DNA of 64,000 bases from the NCBI GenBank assembly GCA_009746045.1, contig RPFO01001400.1, positions 1 through 64,000 on the forward strand. Reading direction: 5' to 3'. Below, one piece after another: positions 30,933-43,900 of the stretch. How positions within the stretch are numbered: the first letter of the stretch is position 1; every line of letters begins with the position of its first letter. Made by a program: the position numbers and the translations under genes. A model generated the notes under the pieces. That model was given only the letters and a program-made list of their open reading frames with translations. It ran no database searches and was not told the origin of the DNA. This DNA is from Mesostigma viride (Eukaryota > Streptophyta > Mesostigmatophyceae > Mesostigmatales > Mesostigmataceae).

Positions 30933-33900
30933 TCAACAGACGCCCAGCTGCTCCCGCAGCCAGGGGTTGCTCGCGGCGTCTTTGTCCAGGGACTCCTTGA
31001 GCTGCCGCACTCGTTGCAGCACCTCCTTGGGCGGCAACTTTTCCAGGTTGGAGGCCATGAACTCATCCAAGAAGGCCTGGAGGCGCGCAGCTCCCAGCGC
31101 CGCAGGGCTCTCACTGGGAACCGCAACCCTCTTTCTCTTTGCCGTGGTGACGTTGCCACCATGGCCCTGAAATAGGGGCAATACAAGATACAAACACACA
31201 CATAATGACCATAGTGGGTTGTGGTGGTTGGAACTTGAAACCAAGCTGCTTGCTGCGGTCATAGCCTACAACACACCGCCATGTGCAAAGCTAGCAAGGA
31301 AAAGGCCGCAGTCAATCTGCTTCCAGCATTCTCATCGCACAACTAGCATACCTTCCCCCCCCCTGCGCACACTACACCCCTTCAGCGTGCAAGAGACATG
31401 GTCCAGTCTTCGGGTGCTTTTTGTGCCTTGCCCTGCCCTTTGCCCTGCCCGTGTCTTGCCTGCAGCAGGTCCCCTTTTCCACACTGTTGCCCCCCCCCCC
31501 CCCCTGCCCCAGCCCCCGCCCCCGCCCCCCCCCCCAGCCCCAGTCCCAGCCCCACCTCCCCACCCCCACCCCACCCCCACCTCCCACCCCCACCCCCACC
31601 CCCACCCCCACCCCCACCCCACCCCCACCCCCACCCCCACCCCCACCCCACCCCACCCCCACCCCACCCCCACCCCCCCCCGACCTCCAACCCCCATTTC
31701 CCACCCCCACCTCCCACCCCCACCTCCCACCCCCACCTCCCACCCCCACCTCCCACCCCTACCTCCCACCCCCACCTCCCACCCCCACCTCCCACCCCCA
31801 CCTCCCACCCCCACCTCCCACCCCCACCTCCCACCCCCACCTCCCACCCCCACCTCCCACCCCCACCTCCCACCCCCACCTCCCACCCCCACCCCACCCC
31901 CAACCCCCATTTCCCACCCCCACCCCCAACCCCAACCCCCATGATTATCATTCCTGCCGCGATCCCTCTCTCCACAGCCTCTTCCTGCTCCCTACGCCCA
32001 CGCATGCTGACCGAATTGGGGTCACCCTGGTGGCATGTAGGCAGCCGCTGCTGCGTGCTTGGGTGAGCCCACCCGTTTTCTATGAGTTTCCATGCCTTCA
32101 GCACCTGGAGTTCAGGTGCAGGCGCTGGAGGTATGGAAACTCACAGAAACCCCTGTGCCCCTGTGCCCCTGTGCCCCTGTGCCCCTGTGCCCCTGTGCCC
32201 CTGTGCCCCTGTGCCCCTGTGCCCCTGTGCCCCTGTGCCCCTGTGCCCCTGTGCCCCTGTGCCACGTGCCCTGCACAAAAGTCTGCGCATGTGCTGGCAA
32301 GCGCGCTGTGGTCATGAAATTGAACCCAGGTGGGATATGCATCCTTGCACATAAGCATTCTATCAAGTGGTTGCCTTGCCCAGGAAGGTACAAACCGCAG
32401 TCTAAATGTTGCCCAGGAAGCCATATACCTCGACCTGCCAACCTGGTCGGGCGCGTCGCCATCGTACATCATACATGGAATACACACCAGGGGGTCACGC
32501 ATAAGGTACAGTACGGAGTGTAGCTCTTCACGGCACACACCCCGACCTGCCCACCTGGTCGGGCGCGTCGCCGCGCGCGCTCGAGAAGTCCTCCATCTCG
32601 GCCGCCTTGCGTTTGGCAAACTCCACGACCGAGGGGGGAAAGCGCGCAAATTCAGCCACGTGGATGCCAAAGCTCTGGTCGCACGCGCCCTCCTCCACCT
32701 GGGGGGGGGGGGGACATAACACGTTTGTGGGCATAACACAAATATGTGGGCATCATCCCCAACCTGAGGGAAGCATGTGAATATGATAATCATAGCAAGG
32801 ATAGTAGCCATAATAATAGCCATACAACAATAGTAGTGATAACGACAATAATGAGGGATGCACAGCTGCAAGTACAAAAGGCAGCAAGCAGAAAGTATTC
32901 GGTATATTCGGCAAACACTGTGCCCCTTGGTGACCCACCATGACCAATACTCAGCCCCAGTTGACCCACATTGGCCAACACCCAGCCCTAATTGACCCAC
33001 CTTGTAGAGCATGGAAGGCCGCTACACAAGATGAAATCCGCACACACCTTGTAGAGCATGGTGAGGCGGCGCGCAGAATAATGTGATGAGGGCTATGTAG
33101 AGCACTTGACCCCTATCGCACCCACCTTGTGGAGCATGGTCAGCCTCTCCTTTAGCGGTGGACCCACCTTGTATAACATGGTGAGGCGGCGCGACTCCTC
33201 ATCGATGCACGCGCTGACGTGGCGGTTGACCACCCCCGCATGCTGATTGGCCAGCTCGGTCAGCTCGTGGAAGTGGGTCGCGAACAGCGTGGGGACGCGG
33301 ATGACGGTAGCCAGGTGCTCTGCGATCGCCCACGCGAGTCCTGGCATAGGAGCAGGAAGTGGTTGGCAGCGCGGTGGTGGCAATGAAGCGATGTTGTTGT
33401 TGTTGTTCATGCTATTATTGGTAGTAGTATAGTAGTAGTAGCAGTAGTAGTATAGTAGTTCTATTAAAGAATAGAGGCCGACCTTAGCTAGGTGGGTTTG
33501 CTTTTGTCTTTTTTGCGTGTCACGCGGCCTTGGCCCGGACGGCATTTTTTTGCCACGCAAATGTTGCGTCTGAAAAAATGACGCAAATTGGCGTTCTAAT
33601 GCCCGGCGGCTTACATAAGTCTGCCGGGGCTATTAGGTCACATATTGCGTTAGAGAAAGATTCTTTATCTAGTTGATCACTACGACATTAACAAAGAAAC
33701 CTAGACAGTGGCGTTTCTATCTCAACGTAGCTCCTGCCTCCTGGCCAGGAAAACTGGCAAAACATTGTGCCACTGCCGATCCGGATCAGGCCGCACCGGC
33801 CCAAAAAGGTATGTCACGTGAACCCTATAACCTAGCTATAGCGGCTACCCTTCCATCTCACTATAAAGAAACTACGTTCAGAGAACCACGATAGTAGTAC

Positions 33901-33937
33901 TAGTAGTAGTAGTATAGAGGTAGCAACAGTAGTAGTG

Positions 33938-34025
<88 letters not shown>

Positions 34026-34866
34026 CAGCAGCAGTAGTAGTAGTAGACTAGTAGTAGTAGTAGTAGCAGTAGTACTCGTAGTATTAGTGGTATTAGTAGC
34101 AGTAGCGGCAGTAGCAATAGTAGTACAGTTATCCCTGAGGTAAGTTAAGATTCTCAAGGTTACGGCCCCGCGTTAAGTTACCACGCCCAGATTTTGGCAG
34201 TGTATACCTCACCGTCCACCTTTCGCAAAACATCTGGCCAGAAAAATGGACTTTGGCCGACTTCAATGCTGCAGCTGGATCGGGCTTGACGAGAGCTGTC
34301 CCTTGCCATATCGATTTCCGTCAGAGGAGTTGGGGTTGGGCTGCTAGCCTAGTTCCACCACTAAGATTACGCTTTAAGTTACGATGCCGAGATTTTGGCG
34401 GCGATCGTAATGTAACGCGGGGATGACTGTAGTAGTATAGTAGTAGTGGTGGTGGTGGTGGTGGTGGTGGTGGTGGTGGTGGTGGTGGTGGTGGTGGTGG
34501 TGGTGGTGGTGGTGGTGGTGGAGGTGGTGGTGGTGGTGGTGGTGGTGGTGGTGGTGGTGGTGGTGGTGGTGGTGGTGGTGGTGGTGGTGGTGGTGGTGGT
34601 GGTGGTGGTGGTGGTGGTGGTGGTGGCGGTGGCGGTGGCGGTGGTCGCGGTGGTGGTGGTGGTGGTGGTGGTGGTGGTGGTGGTGGTGGTGGTGGTGGTG
34701 GTGGTGGTGGTGGTGGTGGTGGTGGTGGTGGTGGTGGCGGCGGCGGCGGTGGGGTGGTGGCGGTGGCGGTGGCGGTGGTGGTGGTGGTGGTGGTGGTGGT
34801 GGTGGTGGTGGTGGTGGTGGTGGTGGTGGTGGTGGTGGTGGTGGTGGTGGTGGTGGTGGTGGTGGT

Positions 34867-34925
<59 letters not shown>

Positions 34926-37900
34926 CGGTGGCGGTGGTGGTGGTGGTGGTGGTGGTGGTGGTGGTGGTGGTGGTGGTGGTGGTGGTGGTGGTCGTTGTGG
35001 TTGTGGTTGTGGTTGTGGTGGTGGTGGTGGTGGTGGCGGTGGCGGTGGCGGTGGTGGCGGTGGTGGTGGTGGTGGTGGTGGTGGTGGTGGTGGTGGTGGT
35101 GGTGGTGGTGGTGGTGGTGGTGGTGGTGGTGGTGGTGGTGGTGGTGGTGGTGGTGGTGGTGGTGGTGGTGGTGGTGGTGGTGGTGGTGGTTGTTGTTGTT
35201 GTTGTTGTTGTTGTTGTGGTGGTGGTGGTGGTGGTGGTGGTGGTGGTGGTGGTGGTGGTGGTGGTGGTGGTGGTTGTGGTGGTTGTGGTTGTGGTTGTGG
35301 TTGTGGTGGTGGTGGTGGTGGTAGTCGTGGTGGTGGTGGTGGTGGCGGTGGTTGTGGTTGTGGTGGTGGTGGTGGTGGTGGTGGTGGTTGTGGTGGTGGT
35401 TGTGGTGGTGGTGGTGGTGGTGGTGGTGGTGGTGGTGGTGGTGGTGGTGGTGGTGGTGGTGGTGGTGGTGGTGGTGGTGGTGGTGGTGGTGGTGGTGGTG
35501 GTGGTGGTGGTGGTGGTGGTGGTGGTGGTGGTGGTGGTGGCGGCGGCGGTGGTGGTGGTGGTGGTGGTGGTGGTTGTTGTGGTTGTGGTTGTGGTTGTGG
35601 TTGTGGTTGTGGTTGTGGTTGTGGTTGTGGTTGTGGTTGTGGTGGTGGTGGTGGTGGTGGTGGTGGTGGTGGTGGTGGTGGTGGTGGTGGTGGTGGTGGT
35701 GGTGGTGGTGGTGGTGGTGGTGGTGGTGCCGATACCAGTACCCAACCAGCCGCTGTAAGCGCTCGTCGGGCACACACGGAATACCGCACAGAGACCACTC
35801 ACCAACAGTCAGTGATTCGATTAAGATTTTTGCGCAAAGCGCCATGTGGCATATTGAACTTCGGAAAACAGCTTTGGCTCGGCCAATGCGTGGCTTTTAG
35901 CCAATAAAAATTGGGGTGGGCACGGCCACGTGTGGCGACTGGCGGCCGGTGGGCAGGCGAGTCAACTGGCTTCCATGGTCACGCTATGCTCCCTTCTAAA
36001 CCTCTCACCTGCCACTGGCGGGCGGCCTTCCGAGTCACAGCCGTCTCATGTCCCGAGCGCAGAATCTTTAAGTATACTATGGCGCGGCGCGGCGCTTACT
36101 GGCCAGTCAGCTAGTGAGCGTCTGGCGACCAACGCACGCGAGTCGACAGCCACGGGGCACTGGGCCATTGTTGACTGGCGGAAGCTACTCGAAGTACTAC
36201 TACTAGGGAGACTTGCGGCGGAGAGCCGGCTGGAACTCATGTTGACACGGCCAAGTGTGGCGTCACTAGGTAGTAGCTTTGGATTCAACACGGCCATTAT
36301 GTGGCGACCAGCGACTGCCAAGTAGCACAGCACCGCCACTTTGTGGCGTCTTGGGAACTGTCATTTGGGGGTGATATCGCCACAAATTGCTAAAACTGGC
36401 GCTACACCGCCACATTTGGCGAGCAAACGCCGCTAATCGAAACACTGCCAACACCATCATAGGTGCTAGTTGGCACACGTCTAATCCAGCTACAGTACTC
36501 ACCTGTTAAGCCTCATACTCGACTGTTGGCTGGTGCCGCAAACTGATACCCAATACCAATACTCACCAACGCCACCATAGGGACTAGTTTGGAAATCTTT
36601 GCACACTAGAACGAGACCCTCACAGAGTACATCAAGTAGGTGAAGGTGCCACATTCTTATTCATGACACAACCAGCATCTCATGCCAATACGAGTACCCA
36701 CCAAACCCGTCGTATGTGGACGTCCCTCGCCCCAACTCGTCTATGATCACCAACGAAGAAGGGGTGGCGGCCTTGAGAATGGTGGCGGTCTCCAGCATCT
36801 CGGCCATGAACGTGGACACACCCTTGAGCTGGCAGTCGCCCGCGCCCACGCGCGCGAATATGCAGTCGCGCACGCTGATGCTGGCCTCGTCACAGGGCAC
36901 ATAGCAGCCCACCTGTGCCATCAGGATGGCCATGCCCACCTGGCGGATGAAGGTGGACTTGCCGCCCATGTTCGGGCCGGTGATGATCTGGAACCAGCTC
37001 TCCCCGCGCACCTAACGGGGTAGAGAAGGGAATTCATGGGGGGAAGTGTGGAGGAGAAATAATTAGGAGGAGAGGGGGGGAGGAAGGGGGGAGGCGGGGG
37101 GAAACAGAGTATGGAGAAGTGACCATGTTTAGTATTTTCTCTGGCAGGGGGCAAGGGGGGGAGGGGGAAAAGGAGTTGGGACAAGGCTGACCGAATAGTC
37201 AACGTTGAAAACCCTGGCTGAGCATCACAGGCAGGCAGCGTGACGTCGTACGATGATAACCACCTGGAGTGTGTGTGGGCACGTGTGGCTGTGGGTGTCC
37301 ATCGCAACACGAGCGCCCGCCGATGGGTGGGTCGTCAGGAATTCCTAAGTGGGTGCGTGGGCCAGAGCATGGGTAGATGGATGGCGCGCAGGTGCGCACT
37401 AGACAGCTGCTGTGAGCCGACAACGCCCTAGAAAAGCAAAGCCAAGCGCGCTGAGTCCGCGAAATGTTCCTCGGCTGGGGAAAGGGAGAGATACGAAGGC
37501 GTTCAGAAGGGACCCTGGAAGCCATCGGACTACAACATGCTTCGTATGAAGGGTCGTGCGTACAAAAATCGCCTTCATACCAGCACTCAACCAACACCCA
37601 TAGTCACTTCAAACTAGAAAGTGCGGCCATTCCCACAGAAGACAACCACAGCGACCCCCACGGCTCACCATGCGGCAGTCGTTGGCGATGAAGGTGACGT
37701 CATCCTGCACCTCCACGCACGGATGGCGGCTGCCCACCAGCACAATGTCCCCCTCCCCCTTGGGCGTGAGCACCGGGCGCACGTACGGCGTGGGTGCGCT
37801 GACCGAGAGGTCCGCAAACGCCAGAAGGACATCCAGCTCAGCGACAATACTGGCGACCGAATAGAACACCTCGGCGAACGTGGCCGCGACCTCGACCACC

Positions 37901-40900
37901 TTGGCCACCAGCTCACGCTGTGTGCTGGCGTAGGCGTCGGTCAGGCGCGCGTGCTCCTCGCTGGCGCGCTGCAGCTCGCGCGTGGAGAACATGACGCCGT
38001 CCTTGCGCGTGCCGCAGGAGATGTAGTTTACAGAGGAGAGCTGCTTGCGCACCTTGGTCTCCTGTTGCTTACTGATGCGGAACACGTGGCCCTGCGGTGT
38101 GGAGGTGGGTGGGTGATCAATCAATTAATTAATTAATAATCACATAGACTGCGTCACGTGGAAGGCAATAAAAGAACCGTCGACACTTATACACAGAGGA
38201 GGGAGGGTGCCCTTGACTTGCTCGCACTAGCTTCTCTCGCTGCCACAAGCGGGCAGGCCTCTGAGGGCTCTCTGTACGTCATGGTGCAGGCCTAAGTGAG
38301 GGTGCAAACATAGGCGGGTGGGTGGTTCTGGGGGCATGCAAAAGTGACGGATTGTCGAGTGGTTGAGCGGACAAGTGGGTAACTGCCGTGGGGTTGAGTG
38401 GAGATGTGCGAGGTTGTCGTGTAGGTGGACACGGTGGCGGGTCCCCTAGAGTCATAAAGAATGAAGGGGGGGATGGTCTCCTGCTGCACGCACGATGCGG
38501 AGCACGCGGCCCTGCTTGGCTGTGGAGTCGTGGGAGGATGGTGCGGTGGGTGGGTGTCGTGTGCGTGGATGTGGCGGTCAAGAACGGGGTGGAGAATCCC
38601 GAGCTGATGCGGAGCGCCGTGCCCTGTGCTGTGTATGTGGGGGTGTGGGCAGCTGCTGTGGGTGGAGGCAGTGGCCAAGAATAGAAAATACACACGCAAC
38701 ATGTACCGTCCAACTACACGTACAATACGTAAGATCCAGGCCATCCGCCTAAACCGTCGTAAGTATAAATTGTGAGTGCTCAAAGTTGGTTTAGGTGCCC
38801 CCCCCCCCCCCCCACTGTCATACTAGCACACCAGAACACGCCGTACGTTTGCGCCATCAACCAAGTGGGAACCCAACCACATCAACCCCAGCTGCGGCCC
38901 CTTTCCGGTACGCCCACCCACGTTCTGCCCCTGCGGTCGCATCGGCCCACACACCACGCCCACCTGCGGCCCCTTGTCCCGCTTCAGCACTTCGTGCCTC
39001 CAGGTCCAAGTCATGCGCCTATCCTATGCGTTACACGACCCACACGCCCCTTGCTACTACTCCATACTTTGCCATCTACAGACGGATCACGCCCACCTGC
39101 GGCCCCTTGTCCAGCTTCAGCACTTCGTGCCTCCAGGTCCAAGTCATGCGCCTACCCTGCGCGTTACACGACCCACACGCCCCTTGCTACTACTCCATAC
39201 TTTGCCATCTACAGACGGATCACGCCCACCTGCGGCCCCTTGTCCCGCTTCAGCACTTCGTGCCTCCAGGTCCAAGTCATGCGCCTACCCTGCGCGTTAC
39301 ACGACCCACACGCCCCTTGCTACTACTCCATACTTTGCCATCTACAGACGGATCACGCCCACCTGCGGCCCCTTGTCCAGCTTCAGCACTTTGTGCGCCT
39401 CCAGGTCCAGGTCGTCGGCCGCTTTGCGGTGCGCACGGTCGATGCGGGCCTCCACGGCGTCCAGCTGCTCCCTCAGCTGCTCCAGGTCGGGGCTGTACGC
39501 GGGCGCGATCACGTACTCCCCTTGGCCGACGCGATCGAGATCCACTGCCGCCTCCACCAGCGCATCAAAGCGCGCCAGGTGGTCCTCCCCCGTGTTCTCA
39601 GCCAGGACCTGCAGGGGGGAGGAGGCGGCAGGAGAGGGGCACAGGTTTCAGGTGGGGGAGGCATGAGCGTGGTCACAGAAGGGGAAAGGAGAGAGTTCTT
39701 GGTACAAGAGGGGCGATGCGCGAATTACCAGGGGGGCCAAGGGGGGGGGAAAGGGGAGCAATGAGGCAGGGGGCAGACAGGTAGGCAAGGTGGGGCAGGG
39801 AACATTGGAATAGACAGGCAGCCGCGTGGAAGAGAGGGGGGGGGGGGGGTTGAGCAAGGCGGGGCATATGAGAGGCGGTAATGTAGTGCTCTATCTCCGC
39901 AGTAGGCGGTGTCCAAGTGCTCTATCTCCGCAGTAGGCGGTAATGTAGTGCTCTATCTCTGCAGTAGGCGGTAATGTAGTGCTCTATCTCTGCAGTTAGC
40001 GGTGTCCAAGTGCTCCATCTCCGAAGTAGGCGGTGTCCAAGTGCTCTATCTCCGCAGTAGGCGGTAATGCAGTGCTCTATCTCTGCAGTAGGCGGTAATG
40101 TAGTGCTCTATCTCTGCAATAGGCGGTGTCCAAGTGCTCCATCTCCGAAGTAGGCGGTGTCCAAGTGCTCCATCTCCGAAGTAGGCGGTGTCCAAGTGCT
40201 CTATCTCCGCAGTAGGCGGTAATGTAGTGCTCTTTCTCTGCAGTAGGCGGTGTCCAAGTGCTCTATCTCCGCATTAGGCGGTAATCTAGTGCTCTACCTC
40301 CGCAGTAGGCGGCATCCCAGTGCTCTATCTCTGCAGTAGGCGGCATCCCAGTGCTCTATCTCGCTTGGTAATTGTAAGCATGCGCTCGGCGGTTGGACAG
40401 GAGGGACAGGGGAGGTGTGTCATGGACAGGAGAGGAAGTCGTCGCATGCGGAGCCCGCTCACCCACACACCTTTGAGACCTGCGCATGCGCGACGCAGCT
40501 CCTAGATACCCATGCCATTATCAATCCAACTCCAAGACACCCTTGCCATGTGGGATGACAGCACAAATGTGGGTGCCTTTGTGACCTGTCATCGATTGTC
40601 AATATAATACTAAAACCTGGCTGCCTTTACCCCGCCCACCGTCCCTATTCGGAACGTATCCGCCTGCATCGATTGATCCTATACCCCACTACACCTGCAT
40701 CGATTGATCCTATACCCCACTACACCTGCATCGATTGATCCTATACCCCACTACACCTGCATCGATTGATCCTATACCCCACTACACCTGCATCGATTGA
40801 TCCTATACCCCACTACACCTGCATCGATTGATCCTATACCCCACTACAGCTGCATCGATTGCTCCTATACCCCACTACACCTGCATCGATTGATCCTATA

Positions 40901-43900
40901 CCCCACTACACCTGCATCGATTGATCCTATACCCCACTACACCTGCATCGATTGATCCTATACCCCACTACACCTGCATCGATTGATCCTATACCCCACT
41001 ACACCTGCATCGATTGATCCTACACCCCACTACACCTGCATCGATTGACCCTATACCCCACTACACCTGCATCGATTGATCCTATACCCCACTACACCTG
41101 CATCGATTGATCCTATACCCCACTACACCTGCATCGATTGATCCTATACCCCACTACACCTGCATCGATTGATCCTATACCCCACTACAGCTGCATCGAT
41201 TGATCCTATACCCCACTACAGCTGCATCGATTGATCCTATACCCCACTACAGGTTACCCCCCCGCCAGTACGCATTTATGCACCACCCACCTCCATGTGT
41301 ATTGATGTGAATACATAACAGGAAGTCCACCCACCGTCGCGTATTTCGATGAGAATGAGGTCTGCGTGGTCCCCCCTGCGATTTTGTGTGCTACGGACGA
41401 CACGCACCTACTGTGCTTTAGTAGAATATCTAGACTCTCCTGTTAAGTCCGCCCACCTACCGATACTATAGTAGTGCATATATCCTATCTAGATCTGTCC
41501 TATACTCTCCTATCAACTCCACCCACCGTCACGTATTTGCGGCGGATGAGCTCCGCGTGCATCCCCTCCACCGCCGCCAGCTTGTCGCGAATCATGGGCA
41601 GCCGTGCGCTGGCTTGGTAGAGCTTGACGATGTCCTGCAGGCTCGCCTTGCCCCCCTCCACCTTGCGGGTCACGCGCTCGATGTCCGGCATTCGCTTGAG
41701 GTGGGACCGGCGCAGGTCCTCGCGCAGCTCCGTCTCGGAACAGAAGGTCTCCACGATGTCTAGCCGCTCGTTGATCTGGGGGGGGGGGAATGTAGCGAAT
41801 AGATTATAGTTTGTATGCAACACACAAGAATGTCAGCCATGTTCTCCTCAGCATCCAGCCACTTCGTGATCTGCGCAAGGCAGGTCGGGTAGATAGATTA
41901 AAGTGGAAGAGTCTTATAAACTATGCATACAAGAGATTTGCAGTATTTACATCAATAATAGATTGATTACACAAGAATAGTCTTCAGTTAACACTACTAT
42001 GCAACTCAAATATGTCAGCCACTCCATCCCCACCCGGTCCGTCTGCGGTCACTGCACTCTAGCAGCTGCAGGTGAAGTCCCCAACCGCAACAGCAACGCC
42101 GTCAGGCAAACCCCCTTCCCCACCCCACCCCGCCCTACCTGGTCCCTGTGCAGCAGCAGCGGCTTCGGCCCCCAGCAGCAAGCAGGGTCTGTGTAGGTCA
42201 TCGTGTGGCACGGTTCCCTCCCCCTCACATGACCCACACGTAGCAGTGCTGCACATGTAGGACTGCTTGACTCCTTCCCCACACAGCACCACGACCACAC
42301 ACACAAAAACACACAAACACACAAACACACAAACACACAAACACACAAACACACAAACACACAAACACACAAACACACAAACACACAAACACACAAACAC
42401 ACACGCACACACGTGCACACGCACACGCGCACACACGTGCACACGCACACGCGCACACACTCACACACACATACACACATGCACACAAACACACTGTCGT
42501 GCACACACACACACGAACGCCCACCTGGTCCACGTGCAGAAGCGGCTGCTTGACCCATCGGTGCAGCAGCCGCCGGCCCATGCCTGCCGTCGCGGTCCGG
42601 TCCATGATGCCCACGATGGAGAAGCTCTTGTTGCCGTCGGTCTTGGACCCAAACACGTTCATCGCGCGCAGCGCCGCCGCATCCAGCCGCATGAACGTGT
42701 CCATCACAAACGGCCGCATGACAAACTTGCCATGGGCAGTATCGTCCGCCAGCACATCCGTGTATGCCAGCAGTGCCCCCATCGCGGCCGTCGATAGCTG
42801 CTGATCGGCGGCCACCGTCCCATCCACCCCGACGCTGGACCGATACGCGCCGATACCTCCACGGAGCAGCCGGCCCAAGTCGGTCGCAACATCACGCGGG
42901 TTGAAGGAGGCCTTTTTCCGCTCGGTCACGAGCACGTTGCAGCGCGCGAGCACGTCGCGAAGACGCCGGAACTCGCCACTAGCACCCGCCACGTCCCCCT
43001 GGGGCAGCACGGCCTCCTTCACCCCCAGCGCCACGAGGAGGGATTCGAGGTGCGTGAACTGGTCGTCGTCGGAGAAGTCCAACGCGCCCAGGGACCGCTG
43101 GGCCATGTCGGCCCAGGCGGCGCCGATCTCGCGCGTCCCATCCTTGAGCGCAAACTTGAGGGCGAGCAGCGACGGGGTTTCTTGCATGTCGTGGGCGCCG
43201 AAGAGAACCTCCTCAAAGCTGGGGAAGGGGGGGGGGATTCGGAGGATAAGCATGGGGAGGAAGGAAAAGGGCGGGGGGGGGGGGGGGGGGGGAAGGAAAA
43301 GGGGGCGAAGGGATGGTGAGGAAGGGTTGGGGTTGGGGTACAGTTAGTGGCCATCAAAGTTTGCGAATGAACATCAGAACAAAACACACCAACCGTTAGA
43401 ATTCGGTATACGAAGGCACTCTAGCCGAGCAGCAGCAGGCGCCAAGGTTGGGTGCTTGGTGCCAAGCATGGAACACACAGAAAGCGACAGCCATGGAATA
43501 ATCAATGATGACGTAGACGGCGTCATGAGGGTACCAATAAAGGAACCTGAAGGACGGTAATGGGTGGCGATCGGAGTTGATGATCTCACACGATGCGTGA
43601 GAAAAAGAGGACAAGCACGATAGGACGAATACAGCATTTCAAAACCACAGCGTCCAATACACCATGCACTTCCAGCGCAAAACTACAGCACACCCATGCG
43701 ACACGCAAACACTCAGACATGAGTAACCGTTACAGAACGCGATATCGCCAGCATACCTCGCATCCTGCCCTCATCCCCATGACCTCCCCCCGCCCCCACG
43801 CGCATCTGCCCTCCGCTCTCACGCACCTGCTCAGGTTACCCGGACACACACCGCCGACTTTGGGCAACACAAAGGGATTGATAGGGGAAACAATCCCCGT

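Noticed and set aside
34321-35845. Poly-His, poly-Thr, poly-Pro, poly-Val and poly-Trp frames
   Set aside because: Frames of the GGT trinucleotide array; all six frames are open.
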